64,000 bases of DNA, taken from positions 310,001 through 374,000 of the forward strand of contig NZ_CP043427.1 of assembly GCF_008245005.1 (NCBI RefSeq), in the 5' to 3' direction. The translations under genes were made by a program, and so were the position numbers. The DNA comes from Campylobacter sputorum subsp. sputorum (GTDB lineage Bacteria; Campylobacterota; Campylobacteria; Campylobacterales; Campylobacteraceae). Positions 8,277 through 17,803 of this stretch are shown in pieces (the stretch's first letter is position 1; each line of letters starts with the position of its first letter). The notes below the pieces were generated by a model, which was not told the DNA's origin, did not search any database, and was given only the letters and a program-made list of their open reading frames with translations.

Positions 8277-8365
8277 AATATTTCCTTTTAAATTTAAGTA
8301 AATTATGTATTTTAATAATATATCTATAAAAAATTTATAAATTTAGTTTATAAATCCCTACTTTA

Positions 8366-8373
8366 GCCGATAA
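8366..8373 (+). promoter_or_regulatory. Sigma28-like -10 element
   Basis: GCCGATAA matches the flagellar sigma28 (FliA) -10 consensus exactly and sits 28 bases before the ATG at 8402, leaving a plausible short leader. A TAAA lies upstream, but at a spacing of about 11 bases rather than 15, so the -35 match is poor. Flagellar control of the downstream gene is an inference. Confidence 0.45.
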
Positions 8374-8401
8374 TACTTCTAACATCATAAAAGGATTTAT
8401 A

Positions 8402-10681
8402 ATGAACATAAGCTCGCTTAGTAGTGGTGATATAGTCGTCTATAATGACAATTTGAAATTTGATAATGTGCAGAGATTACAATCTCAAAAACAGGTAGAG
8501 CAAAATCCACGCACCATAGATATAGATACAAAGTATGAAGAATACACAAAGTATGAAATAACTCAAAAAAATTTAGAAAACTCCGCTAAAACTTATATAT
8601 TATCATCTATAAATGCTACTATTTCGGATTATAAACCAAGTTTTAAAAAATACGATTATTATCATATGCAAGATTTCAAATTTGATGAAGCAGAAGAAAA
8701 CAGAACTTATGTTGCGTATAATAGATTTACAAATGAGTATGATACCATTGCCATTCATTATGATGCACTTAAACCCATACATAACATAGAAACATTTGGT
8801 CATGGGTTGGAGTATAATAGTAGCTTTAGAAGAACTTATGACGCAATTGCAAGCTATGGTATGGTAGGTTACTTTGCAACAGATAGGTTTTACGATATGT
8901 CTGATCGAGATATTAAAAAACCTGATTTTTCTACCATGAAAAATAGTTTTTGTATTTGTAAAAACTCATACTTTGAAAATATAAACTATGATGGGATAAT
9001 AGACTCACTAGTAATCTTTGACACCAAACCCCTAAACCTAAACTCATATGCAAACTCTAATCTTTTAAAAACACCTTATGGTGAAGTAACTATATTTTAT
9101 GATGAGTTTGATGATAATGATAAACTGGGATTTGGAACATTCTCATCAAATTCTCTGCTTTTTAACTTTGATTCAAATGGTGATGGAATTGTTGATGCAA
9201 ATGATAAATTATTTAATAAACTAAAAGTAAGAGGATATGATATAAATGGCAATGAAAAGATAGCTAAGCTTAGTGATGTTATGCCAAGTATAAATTTAAG
9301 AGATTTTATAAATAATGATATAATCAATTATAATGATAAATATATAGATGAGCATAACTCAAAATATCCACATCAAAAAATAGACAAATCAAAGCTTGAT
9401 TATAGACTATCATATAATGCTTCAAACCCATATACCAAATTTAAAGCAGAATATAGATATGAGATGATTGAAGAAAAAGAGCTAAACAAATTCTTTGAGA
9501 TGTATGCTAATGAAGATGGTTGGGTTGATTTAACAAATAATCATAATGCTATTTTTAATAAAAACTCAGCTTTTCATAACTTTGCTTATATGAAAAAAGA
9601 TTTAAATGGCGAATTAAGCCTTAGTGAGTTTAATCCTATATTTAGTGATAAAAAACTAGATAAAGACTTCTCATATACAAACTATCAAAAACAAAACTTT
9701 ATGAAGTTTTATGATGATTACTATAAAGAGCTAAACTCTCATAATAAAAATATAGAGTGGCTAAGTAAAAATCTAAAAGATTATGATGTAAAAGATGCTG
9801 ATATTTATATAGATAAATTAAAAGATATAAAATCTCCTTATCTTATAGCTATGGAAAATGAATTCAAAGAAGCAACTGGGCTAGATTTTAGTTTAGAAAA
9901 TTTAAATAAAGTAAAACAAGCTTTTGATATAAACAAAGCTAAAACAGCTAATGCTCTAAAAGACACAGATAGTGTTGTTGCTATGAAACTAAATAAAAAT
10001 GGTTCTATAACACTTAAATTTAATAGCGGCAGACAAATAGTTGTAAATGAACTATATAGTGATACAGGCAAACTTTTAGGTGATAAAGATAAACAAGTAA
10101 GTGTAAATTTAAAAGCTAAAAATATGAATGAAGATGAGTTAAATTTATTAGTAAGCACTAAATCAGATAGCATAGGTATAAAAACAGAAAATAACAGATA
10201 CCAAACTCTAAAAGACTTAGGAGTAAAAAGCATTAAAAAACTATCAAATAATAAATTTATACTCTACTTACAGGATAATACATTTATAACCACAAAAGAG
10301 CTTTATAATATAACTTATATAGATAGATTTTTAAATGATAGTAGTGGTTTAAATAATAACAGCAACAGTTTAAATAAAAACTCAAATAACAATAATAGTA
10401 ATTTAAATTTAAATGATAACAACTCAAATAGTTTAAATTTAAACAATAATCTAAATTTCAAAAATAATTTAAATAACAATAACAATTTAAATTCAAATTT
10501 AAACAATCACAATAAGTTAAATTCAAATAACAATATAAATAATAGCATAAACAACAATGGGCTAAATTTAGATAACAACAGCTCAAATTTAAATAACTTA
10601 TCTTTAAATTTAAATAATACTACAAACAAAACAATTCACCCAAAGGATATGTTTTATAGAAAAGTTGATGTTAGAGTATGA
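8402..10681 (+). CDS. 759-residue hypothetical with EF-hand loop and Asn/Leu-rich tail
   Basis: I do not recognise a characterised family. There is no signal peptide; the N-terminus is Ser/Asn-rich (MNISSLSSGD). A canonical EF-hand/dockerin-like calcium loop DSNGDGIVDAND lies at 257-268, and a weaker one (KDLNGELSLSEF) near 400. Residues about 645-743 are low-complexity Asn/Leu/Ser. The chain ends in KVDVRV, an ending also found in the decayed gene downstream (10975-11961). ATG 8402 follows AAAAGGATTTATA. A sigma28-like -10 precedes it. A secreted, perhaps flagellar-exported, calcium-binding protein is possible; this is inference. Confidence 0.8.
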   Translation: MNISSLSSGDIVVYNDNLKFDNVQRLQSQKQVEQNPRTIDIDTKYEEYTKYEITQKNLENSAKTYILSSINATISDYKPSFKKYDYYHMQDFKFDEAEENRTYVAYNRFTNEYDTIAIHYDALKPIHNIETFGHGLEYNSSFRRTYDAIASYGMVGYFATDRFYDMSDRDIKKPDFSTMKNSFCICKNSYFENINYDGIIDSLVIFDTKPLNLNSYANSNLLKTPYGEVTIFYDEFDDNDKLGFGTFSSNSLLFNFDSNGDGIVDANDKLFNKLKVRGYDINGNEKIAKLSDVMPSINLRDFINNDIINYNDKYIDEHNSKYPHQKIDKSKLDYRLSYNASNPYTKFKAEYRYEMIEEKELNKFFEMYANEDGWVDLTNNHNAIFNKNSAFHNFAYMKKDLNGELSLSEFNPIFSDKKLDKDFSYTNYQKQNFMKFYDDYYKELNSHNKNIEWLSKNLKDYDVKDADIYIDKLKDIKSPYLIAMENEFKEATGLDFSLENLNKVKQAFDINKAKTANALKDTDSVVAMKLNKNGSITLKFNSGRQIVVNELYSDTGKLLGDKDKQVSVNLKAKNMNEDELNLLVSTKSDSIGIKTENNRYQTLKDLGVKSIKKLSNNKFILYLQDNTFITTKELYNITYIDRFLNDSSGLNNNSNSLNKNSNNNNSNLNLNDNNSNSLNLNNNLNFKNNLNNNNNLNSNLNNHNKLNSNNNINNSINNNGLNLDNNSSNLNNLSLNLNNTTNKTIHPKDMFYRKVDVRV
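10333..10630 (+). repeat. Asn/Leu/Ser low-complexity coding tract
   Basis: About 300 bases built of degenerate units such as AATTTAAATTCAAAT and AACAATAAT encode irregular LNN/LNSN/NLNL strings. The array is not a perfect tandem. It is a likely site of length change between strains. The open frame seen on the opposite strand is a compositional shadow. Confidence 0.8.
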
Positions 10682-10974
10682 AAGTGTTTAAACAATACAA
10701 AAAAGAGTTTTTAAATATAGCTTTAAAAGATTAGTTAAAATCTAAAAGTTTTAAATAACACCTAAGAAATTTAACTTATTAGCTGCTTTACAAGCATAAA
10801 AAAGATTGTAACAAAAACATAAAAAGATAATTCAAATTTAAAAGATATTTTATGAATGTTTTTGTAAGGATAATCATATAAGATACTTTACATTACTAGA
10901 AATTTATAACTAAATTTTATTTTAAATTTGACGATTATGGATTTATCAAAGAGTGCTATTAAAAAGTATTTAAA
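10682..10974. other. Non-coding gap, no gene seen
   Basis: This AT-rich stretch of 293 bases separates the 759-residue protein gene from its decayed neighbour. A possible 18-codon frame starts at the overlapping ATGA (10678) but has nothing to support it. A CGATTAT near 10933 only weakly resembles a sigma28 -10. It may hold eroded coding sequence. Confidence 0.4.
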
Positions 10975-11961
10975 ATGATAGGTAGTATAAATGGATTTGA
11001 ATCAAATTTAAGTTATTACAATACAAATACAACAACAAATTTAAAAGAAAACTCTGTAAAAGAACAATTAACGCGAGATAACTCTAATATCAAAGAACAA
11101 ACTACACAAGAGCAAACCATAAATCAAACTAATGAAAACAAATTAGAAGAAAATACAAAAGATATAATTACAAAAATCAAAGAAAAACAAAAAACACAAT
11201 CAAAAGAAGAGATGGCTAAACAAAATGCTAGATTTAGAAACTACTTTTATAATAAATCAGATTATGATATCCTTGGAGAATTTGTTAAATTTGATAGAAA
11301 TGAAGTTGATTGGAAAGAAAAATCTATAGTCCAACTTGAAGAATTGCTAAATAAAAAATATACAAAAGAAGAGCAAGAATATATATTTAATATATCAATA
11401 TTTGATATAGAAACTATAGGAGATGCAGATCTTTTAGTTGATAATAATTTAGTAACTTAGTTACATAATTTAAAAGATAAAGTTGCACAAGGTGGAAAAT
11501 TATCTATTTGGGATAGAAGGCTAGGCTGGGGAACAATGCAACAAGAGCAAGAGCTGGAGGATTTTTTTTGATTCATTGCCAAAAGATTCCTCAATTAGTG
11601 TATATGGAGCTGCACTATATTTTAATTATTATGATGAAGATATAACTGAGTTTAAAAAACTTTTTAGAGAAGATATGGAAAAAACAACTGCTGCAAAAAG
11701 AGCACAAGTTGAGAAAGAAAATAAAGAAATAAGAGAATATAATGAAAAACTAGCAAAAGAGCGAGAAAAAGAGATACTAGATAAGTATAAACCAATAGAA
11801 GGAAAAACTTTTAATAAAGAAACTTATGATATGCAAAATGATCCAAGACTATTTATTTTATGCTAGTAAGCTTTTACAAAGACAAAATAAATAAGATGTA
11901 AAACTCTTCTAGAGCTTATGGAGAAATTAGAAAAAAGATTGGGGTTGATGTTAGGGTTTAA
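10975..11961 (+). pseudogene. Decayed gene, possibly related to the 759-residue protein
   Basis: The frame starts at ATG 10975 (MIGSINGFESNLSYY), stops at TAG 11458-11460, and stays open in frame to a T8 tract at 11562-11569. After this, coding continues in the +1 frame (EDFF then DSLPKDSS) to 11866. Further shifts give FYASKLLQ near 11856-11880 and finally GVDVRV with TAA at 11959-11961. The ending matches VDVRV of the upstream protein. The middle part (about 11680-11780) is a Lys/Glu-rich helix. At least one nonsense and two or three frameshifts indicate a dead gene. Confidence 0.65.
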
Positions 11962-11970
11962 ATGATGTAA

Positions 11971-11992
11971 TAGAGTGTCAAAGGACACTCTA
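11971..11992. terminator. Hairpin terminator downstream of ahpC
   Basis: TAGAGTGTC (11971-11979) and GACACTCTA (11984-11992) form a 9-bp stem with a 4-base AAAG loop. It lies 4 bases beyond the ahpC stop; in the ahpC direction the stem is followed by TTACATC rather than a T-run, while an A/T-rich flank lies on the other side. Confidence 0.6.
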
Positions 11993-11996
11993 AAAA

Positions 11997-12593
11997 TTAT
12001 AATTTTGAAGCGTTTTTAGAAAGGTATTCTGCTACGCCCTGAGTTGAGGCTTTCATTCCAGCGTCGTCTTTGTGCCATCCAGCAGGGCAAACTTCACCAT
12101 GTTCGTTTGTAAATAACATTGTATCTACCATTCTTATCATTTCATCAATGTTTCTTCCAAGAGGCATATCATTTATAACTGCATGACGAACTGTTCCGTC
12201 TTTGTCTAATAAAAATGAGCCGCGAAGTGCAACTGCATCATCAAAAAGTACATCAAAACCTCTTGCTATCTCTTTTTTAAGATCAGCTACTAATGGAAAC
12301 TGGATATTTCCTATACCACCATTATCTCTTGGAGTGTTTTTCCAAGCAAAGTGAGTGTATTCGTTATCGCAACTTACGCCTATAAGACTTATACCTCTAT
12401 CTTGAAATTCTTTAAATCTGTTATCAAAAGCTATAATCTCACTTGGGCAAACAAATGTAAAATCTTTTGGATAAAAAAATACTACGGCTCCGTTTTTTCC
12501 TATATTTTTATAAAGATTAAAATCTTCAACTATTTGATTGTCTCCAAGAACAGCTGGTGCTGTAAAATCAGGTGCTTTATTTGTTACTAACAT
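11997..12593 (-). CDS. ahpC: Typical 2-Cys peroxiredoxin (AhpC/TSA)
   Basis: 198-residue cytoplasmic peroxidase that reduces H2O2, organic peroxides and possibly peroxynitrite. The peroxidatic Cys49 lies in FYPKDFTFVCP and the resolving Cys169 in GEVCPAGW, both in the normal positions. Epsilonproteobacteria lack AhpF, and their AhpC is reduced by thioredoxin (H. pylori knowledge). A minus-strand TATAAT lies at 12635-12630, and a 17-bp palindrome at 12686-12702 may be a Fur/PerR site. The gene stands alone, with hinT upstream. Confidence 0.97.
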   Translation of the reverse strand: MLVTNKAPDFTAPAVLGDNQIVEDFNLYKNIGKNGAVVFFYPKDFTFVCPSEIIAFDNRFKEFQDRGISLIGVSCDNEYTHFAWKNTPRDNGGIGNIQFPLVADLKKEIARGFDVLFDDAVALRGSFLLDKDGTVRHAVINDMPLGRNIDEMIRMVDTMLFTNEHGEVCPAGWHKDDAGMKASTQGVAEYLSKNASKL

Positions 12594-12685
12594 ATTGTAT
12601 CCTTTTAAATAAATTTTATTAATTGAGAAATTATATCTATAAAATTATTAAAATAAGATAAATTTATATCAAAATAATTAAATTT

Positions 12686-12702
12686 ATGAAAATAATTTTC
12701 AT
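12686..12702. promoter_or_regulatory. 17-bp palindrome, candidate Fur/PerR operator
   Basis: ATGAAAATAATTTTCAT is a perfect inverted repeat about 50 bases upstream of the ahpC -10. Its A/T character and the TGA/TCA ends resemble Fur-family sites, and ahpC is iron-repressed in C. jejuni. Factor and direction are inferred. Confidence 0.45.
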
Positions 12703-12712
12703 TTATCATATA

Positions 12713-13075
12713 CTAAAATGTTGATTGTGGATTTACGCCTTTATCACTCCATGTAAATTCACCGCCTGAAATCATATGGAAATGCAAATGCATAACCTCT
12801 TGACCTGCATTTTTACCACAATTTGTTATAAGTCTATAACCGCTTTTGTCTATTCCTAATAATTTTGCTACATTGTGAATAAATTCTGTCATTTTTGCCA
12901 TTATAGCAGGTTCAACTTCTTGAAAGTTTTCAAAATGTTTTTTAGGAACTACTAAAATATGTATAGGAGCCTTTGGATTTATGTCGTGAAAAGCTAAAAA
13001 ATCACTATCTTCCATAACTTTATTGCAAGGAAGCTCACCATCAATTATCTTTTCAAATACTGTTTTTTCTGTCAT
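12713..13075 (-). CDS. hinT: HIT-family nucleotide-binding protein (HinT)
   Basis: 120 residues. The histidine triad H96-L-H98-F-H100 followed by Met marks the Hint branch, purine-nucleoside phosphoramidases acting on AMP-lysine-like substrates. N-terminal FEKIIDGELPCNKV and the mid-region HILVVPKKH are typical. It is divergent from pheS across a 134-bp gap; C. jejuni also has a HIT gene beside pheS as I recall. The physiological substrate is unknown. Confidence 0.93.
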   Translation of the reverse strand: MTEKTVFEKIIDGELPCNKVMEDSDFLAFHDINPKAPIHILVVPKKHFENFQEVEPAIMAKMTEFIHNVAKLLGIDKSGYRLITNCGKNAGQEVMHLHFHMISGGEFTWSDKGVNPQSTF

Positions 13076-13209
13076 TTTTTATCCTTTTTAGATGTAAAAT
13101 TTTAAACATTATACTATAAATTCATAACAATAAAACAACATATCCATTAAAGCATATTATTAGCATAAAAACAGTAAAATCAACAAAAATTTATTCAAAA
13201 AGGTTTATT

Positions 13210-14205
13210 TTGAAAGATATTGAAAATAGCATAAAAAATAGCAAAAATCTAAGTGAGCTAGAAGAAATAAGAGTCAATCTTTTTGGTAAAAAAGGCATTA
13301 TAACTCAAGGATTTGCTAAATTAAAAGAGTTAGATGGAGAAGAAAAAAAGACCTTTGCTGCTAATTTAAATGCACAAAGAGACTCTCTTAGTGAGCTTTT
13401 AAATTTAAAAAAATTAGAGTTTGAACAAGAAGAGCTTAATGTAAAAATGAAAAAAGAAGCTTATGATATAACTCTTTTTAATGAGCTTTCAAGTAGTGGT
13501 GCATTACATCCGATAACAATTACTATGAATAAAATCATTGATTATTTTGTTTCGCAAAATTTTTCCGTAGAAGAAGGACCGCTAATAGAAGATGATTTTC
13601 ATAACTTTGAAGCGTTAAATTTACCAAAATATCATCCAGCTAGAGATATGCAAGATACATTTTATTTTGATAATGGTAGTTTGCTTAGAACTCACACTAG
13701 CCCCGTTCAAATAAGAACTATGCAAAATCAAAAACCACCTATTAGAATGATAGCACCTGGGTCAGTTTTTAGGCGTGATTTGGATTTAACTCATACGCCT
13801 ATGTTTCATCAGGTTGAAGGACTTGTGGTTGAAAATGGAAACAGCGTAAGTTTCGCAAATTTAAAATATATGTTAGAAGATTTTTTGATTCATATGTTTG
13901 GAGATGTTAAAGTAAGATTTCGTCCAAGCTTTTTTCCTTTTACAGAACCTTCAACAGAAGTTGATATAAGCTGTATTTTCTGTGGCGGAAAAGGCTGTAG
14001 AGTATGTTCAAATAGTGGTTGGTTGGAAGTTTTGGGAAGCGGCATAGTTGATCCTAATGTTTTTGAATTTGTTGGATATAAAGATGTAAGTGGATATGCT
14101 TTTGGACTTGGAGTTGAGAGATTTGCAATGCTTTTACATCAAGTTCCTGATTTAAGAAGTATGTTTGAGGGAGATTTAAGACTTTTGGAGCAGTTTAGAT
14201 GGTAG
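13210..14205 (+). CDS. pheS: Phenylalanyl-tRNA synthetase alpha subunit
   Basis: 331-residue catalytic subunit; with PheT it forms an alpha2beta2 enzyme charging tRNA-Phe. Class II motif 2 is [18 protein letters not shown] and motif 3 is [10 protein letters not shown]. An internal [10 protein letters not shown] cluster is family-typical. It starts with TTG at 13210, six bases after AAAAAGG, and no better ATG is available. It heads a plus-strand operon, and its end overlaps pheT by 7 bases. Confidence 0.97.
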   Translation: MKDIENSIKNSKNLSELEEIRVNLFGKKGIITQGFAKLKELDGEEKKTFAANLNAQRDSLSELLNLKKLEFEQEELNVKMKKEAYDITLFNELSSSGALHPITITMNKIIDYFVSQNFSVEEGPLIEDDFHNFEALNLPKYHPARDMQDTFYFDNGSLLRTHTSPVQIRTMQNQKPPIRMIAPGSVFRRDLDLTHTPMFHQVEGLVVENGNSVSFANLKYMLEDFLIHMFGDVKVRFRPSFFPFTEPSTEVDISCIFCGGKGCRVCSNSGWLEVLGSGIVDPNVFEFVGYKDVSGYAFGLGVERFAMLLHQVPDLRSMFEGDLRLLEQFRW

Positions 14206-16532
14206 TTACTAGAAATTGGTTAAATGAATGGATAGATATAAGCGGTGTTAGTAATGAGTTATTATTAAAAACTCTAAATTCTATCGGACTAGAAGTTGAT
14301 AGTTTTAAAGAAGTTAGAATACCTTCAAATATAGTTGTCGGATATGTAAAAAGTCGCTCAAAGCATGAAAATTCAGATCATTTAAATGTATGTGAAGTTG
14401 ATGTTGGAAAAGAAATTTTAACCATAGTTTGTGGTGCTAGCAATGTTGAACCGGGTCAGTTTGTGCCAGTTGCAATGGTGGGGGCTATTATGCCAAATAA
14501 AATGGAGATTAAAAAGGCTAAATTAAGAGGTGTTGAAAGCATGGGAATGATATGCTCATCAACAGAACTTGGAATGCCCAAGATAAATGATGGAATAATG
14601 CCGCTTGATGCAAGTATTGGCGAATTAAAACTCGGAGAAGAACTTAAAAATTATCCGCTTTTAAATGATGATATTATAGAGATAGATTTAACTGCAAATA
14701 GGGGAGATTGTTTAAGTATTTATGGTGTTGCTAGAGATTTATCTGCTGCACTAGATATAGCATTAAAAGAAGTTGAACTATATGAAGATGGTGAGAATTT
14801 GCTTGGAATTGGTAGAATTTTAAGTATAAAAACTGATGAAAAGCCTATTTCAAATTTTCAATACAAAGCTATAAAATTAAACGGAGATATAGAAGAGAAA
14901 TTATTACTAAAATTAAGACTTGCTTATATAGGTATGCAAAAAACAGATATAATACAAAAAATTATATCATATGCCACACATACAACTGGAGTTTTGTTTA
15001 GAGCTTATGATTTTGATAAGATAGCAAATGGTAGAGAAAAAATTTCTTTAGATATAATAAAAGATAGCACGACAGCTAGTGTTGTAAAAGCTGAAAATGA
15101 AAAACTTAGCATAGCTGGAATTTATCAAAATGATATTGCTATGCCTGATGAAAATAGCAAAGTTATCATTATAGAGGCAAATTATACTGATCCAAATTTG
15201 ATATCTAGGATTGTTTATGAAAATAAAAATATAAAAAGCGATGAGCATCTTTATAGATCTAGCAGAGGAAGCGAGCCTGACTTAGAGTTTGGATTTGGAT
15301 ATCTTTTTAAATGTTTTAATAAATTTGATTTTATATCTATTTATGCTGGTTCGCAGTATATAAATAATGAAATTTCTCAAAAAATGGTTACTATAAATAT
15401 AACCGAACAAAGCAGTATGATTGGCATACAGATAGAAAAAAATGAGGCTTTAAAAATATTAAAAAAATTAGGCTTTGATGTAAGTTCTAGTGCCGAGCAG
15501 AAATTTTTAAATGTAAAAATTCCTAGTTTTAGGCACGATATAGATAATTCTCATGATATTTGTGAGGAAATAGTAAGAATTCTTGGTGTTGATAACATAG
15601 TTTCTAAGCCTTTAGAATTTAAAGAGAAGAATAGATTAAATAGTGTATTTTATAACTATGCTAACATAAAAAGTATTAAAAATAGAGCCGTTGATAATGG
15701 ATTTTTTGAGTGTATGCATTATGTTTTTGATAATAAAGAGGAACTTTTAAAATTGGGTTTTAAAGAGTGTAAGTTAAAATTGACAAATCCTATAAACAAT
15801 GAACTTAATATGTTAAGACCAACTCTGATAAATCATCTTTTAAACTCAGCATCAAGAAATATAAAAAATCAGAAAAAATCAGTAAGACTTTTTGAATTAG
15901 GCGAAGTTTTTGATGAAAATGCAAATCAAAATTTAAGCTTAGCATTTTTAATTTCTGGCTTAAATAGTGAACCAAGTCTTTTAAATGGTCCAAAAGGCGA
16001 GGATATAAGTTTTCTTAGATTTGCTACTAAAGTGCAAAATTGTATCGGAAACATAGAAATAAAAGTTAGCGATGATTTGGTGTTTTTAAATAAATTTGAA
16101 CAAGGAAAAATTTATCAAAAAGGCATTCAGATAGGATATATCGGTAGGTTAGATTTAGCAATAGAACAAAAAATGGATTTACCTAAAACATATATTTGTG
16201 AGATAGAATTTAATAAACTTAAATTTGAAAAAATTATAGCCAAAGAGTATTCTAAAATGCCAAGCATTAGTAGAGATTTGAGTCTGGTTGTGCCAAATTC
16301 TATGCGTTATGAAGATATAAAAAACTGCATAAGTTCGCTAACTATACAAGATTTAAAAGAATTTATGCCTATTGACATTTATAAAGATAAAAATTTAAAT
16401 GATAGTTTTAGTTTAAGTATCAAGTTTGTTTTCCAAAATATAGAAAATACATTAAAAGATGATGAAATAGCAGATAAAATGCAAGTGATATTAGATTCAT
16501 TAAAAGATAAACTAAATTTGGAAATAAGATGA
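14199..16532 (+). CDS. pheT: Phenylalanyl-tRNA synthetase beta subunit
   Basis: 777 residues. The N-terminal tRNA-binding (OB/EMAP-like) domain covers about 40-150 ([21 protein letters not shown]), then come B3/B4 editing-type and B5 domains and a C-terminal ferredoxin-fold anticodon-binding domain (about 685-777; [12 protein letters not shown]). Length is normal for the family. It overlaps pheS by 7 bases and aroA by 4, so translation is coupled throughout. Confidence 0.96.
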   Translation: MVVTRNWLNEWIDISGVSNELLLKTLNSIGLEVDSFKEVRIPSNIVVGYVKSRSKHENSDHLNVCEVDVGKEILTIVCGASNVEPGQFVPVAMVGAIMPNKMEIKKAKLRGVESMGMICSSTELGMPKINDGIMPLDASIGELKLGEELKNYPLLNDDIIEIDLTANRGDCLSIYGVARDLSAALDIALKEVELYEDGENLLGIGRILSIKTDEKPISNFQYKAIKLNGDIEEKLLLKLRLAYIGMQKTDIIQKIISYATHTTGVLFRAYDFDKIANGREKISLDIIKDSTTASVVKAENEKLSIAGIYQNDIAMPDENSKVIIIEANYTDPNLISRIVYENKNIKSDEHLYRSSRGSEPDLEFGFGYLFKCFNKFDFISIYAGSQYINNEISQKMVTINITEQSSMIGIQIEKNEALKILKKLGFDVSSSAEQKFLNVKIPSFRHDIDNSHDICEEIVRILGVDNIVSKPLEFKEKNRLNSVFYNYANIKSIKNRAVDNGFFECMHYVFDNKEELLKLGFKECKLKLTNPINNELNMLRPTLINHLLNSASRNIKNQKKSVRLFELGEVFDENANQNLSLAFLISGLNSEPSLLNGPKGEDISFLRFATKVQNCIGNIEIKVSDDLVFLNKFEQGKIYQKGIQIGYIGRLDLAIEQKMDLPKTYICEIEFNKLKFEKIIAKEYSKMPSISRDLSLVVPNSMRYEDIKNCISSLTIQDLKEFMPIDIYKDKNLNDSFSLSIKFVFQNIENTLKDDEIADKMQVILDSLKDKLNLEIR

Positions 16533-17803
16533 AGATTATAGCTTTACAAGAGCCTATTACAGCAAGTATTGATAAAATTTCTTCTGATAAGTCAATATCA
16601 CATAGATGTGCCATATTTTCACTATTAAGCGATCAAAAAAGTGTTATAAAAAACTATTTAAAGGCTGAAGATACGCTAAATACTCTTAAAATCATAGAAA
16701 AGCTTGGTGCTATTGTTGAGTATGATGATGATTTTATAGCCATAACTCCGCCAAAAGAAATAATAGAACCAAACTGTGTTTTAGAGTGTGGAAATTCTGG
16801 AACTACAATGAGAATTTTAATGGGCTTTCTTGCTAGCATAGATGGATTTTTTGTTTTAAGTGGCGATAAGTATTTAAACTCAAGACCGATGAAAAGAGTT
16901 GGTGCTCCACTTAGTGAAGTTGGAGCTAAAATTTATGGTAGAAATGATGGAAATTTAGCACCACTTTGCATAAAAGGAACAAAGCTGGATTATTTTAAAT
17001 TTGATAGTAAAATAGCATCTGCACAGGTAAAAACAGCGCTTATTTTAGCTGGACTTAATTCAAATGGTTGTGAGATAAGTGAGCCTGAGTTAAGTAGAGA
17101 TCATAGTGAAAAAATGCTTATATCAATGGGTGCAGATATATCTATAAATGGTTTGAATATAGATGTCAAGCCGATTTCAAAACCATTAAAACCACTAAAT
17201 ATAAATGTTGCAAATGATCCAAGTTCGGCATTTTATTTTGCGCTTATTGCGGCTATAATACCTAATTCTCATATAATTTTAAAAAATGTTATTTTAAATA
17301 AAACAAGAACAATGGCTTATGATGTTTTAAGACAAATGGGTGTGTATGTAAAGTTTATCAAAAAAGAAAGCTCATATGATGATATTGGGGATATAGAGAT
17401 TAAATACTCGCAGTTAAACGGCATCTCAGTAAGTCAAAATACATCTTGGCTCATTGATGAAGCACCAGCCCTTGCTATAGCTTTTGCTTGTGCAAATGGA
17501 AAAAGTACTCTTAGAAATGCTGCTGAGCTTAGAGTAAAAGAGTGTGATAGAATAGCCGTTATGGTAGATGGATTAAAAACTTGTGGCATTGATGCGAAAG
17601 AGTTTGATGATGGTTTTGAAATAGTCGGCGGTGTACCAAATGCAGCAATAATAGAACCAAGTGGAGATCATAGAATAGCTATGAGCTTTGCAATTTTGGG
17701 TTTAAAATGCGGAATGATAATAGAAAATAGCGAGTGTATAAATACATCTTTTCCATCTTTTTCTCAAATTTTAAGAGATATTGGAGTTAAAGTTGAAGAT
17801 TGA
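16529..17803 (+). CDS. aroA: 3-Phosphoshikimate 1-carboxyvinyltransferase (EPSP synthase)
   Basis: 424 residues. It transfers enolpyruvate from PEP to shikimate-3-phosphate in aromatic amino-acid synthesis. Visible active-site segments are SDKSISHR (18-25), GNSGTTMRI near 88-96, the DEAPALA loop near 310, and RVKECDRIAVM. The 4-bp ATGA overlap with pheT and the 11-bp overlap with the corrected ispH start show operon organisation. Confidence 0.97.
   Translation: MKIIALQEPITASIDKISSDKSISHRCAIFSLLSDQKSVIKNYLKAEDTLNTLKIIEKLGAIVEYDDDFIAITPPKEIIEPNCVLECGNSGTTMRILMGFLASIDGFFVLSGDKYLNSRPMKRVGAPLSEVGAKIYGRNDGNLAPLCIKGTKLDYFKFDSKIASAQVKTALILAGLNSNGCEISEPELSRDHSEKMLISMGADISINGLNIDVKPISKPLKPLNINVANDPSSAFYFALIAAIIPNSHIILKNVILNKTRTMAYDVLRQMGVYVKFIKKESSYDDIGDIEIKYSQLNGISVSQNTSWLIDEAPALAIAFACANGKSTLRNAAELRVKECDRIAVMVDGLKTCGIDAKEFDDGFEIVGGVPNAAIIEPSGDHRIAMSFAILGLKCGMIIENSECINTSFPSFSQILRDIGVKVED

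Noticed and set aside
10315-10506. Phe/Leu/Lys-rich frame antisense to the Asn-rich tract
   Set aside because: Direct consequence of the AATTTAAAT-type repeat; not a membrane protein gene.
10333-10630. Regular-looking repeats that could suggest a CRISPR array
   Set aside because: Units are degenerate, in frame and without unique spacers; this is low-complexity coding sequence.
10678-10734. 18-codon frame overlapping the end of the 759-residue protein gene as ATGA
   Set aside because: Too short and unsupported; the overlap is probably chance.
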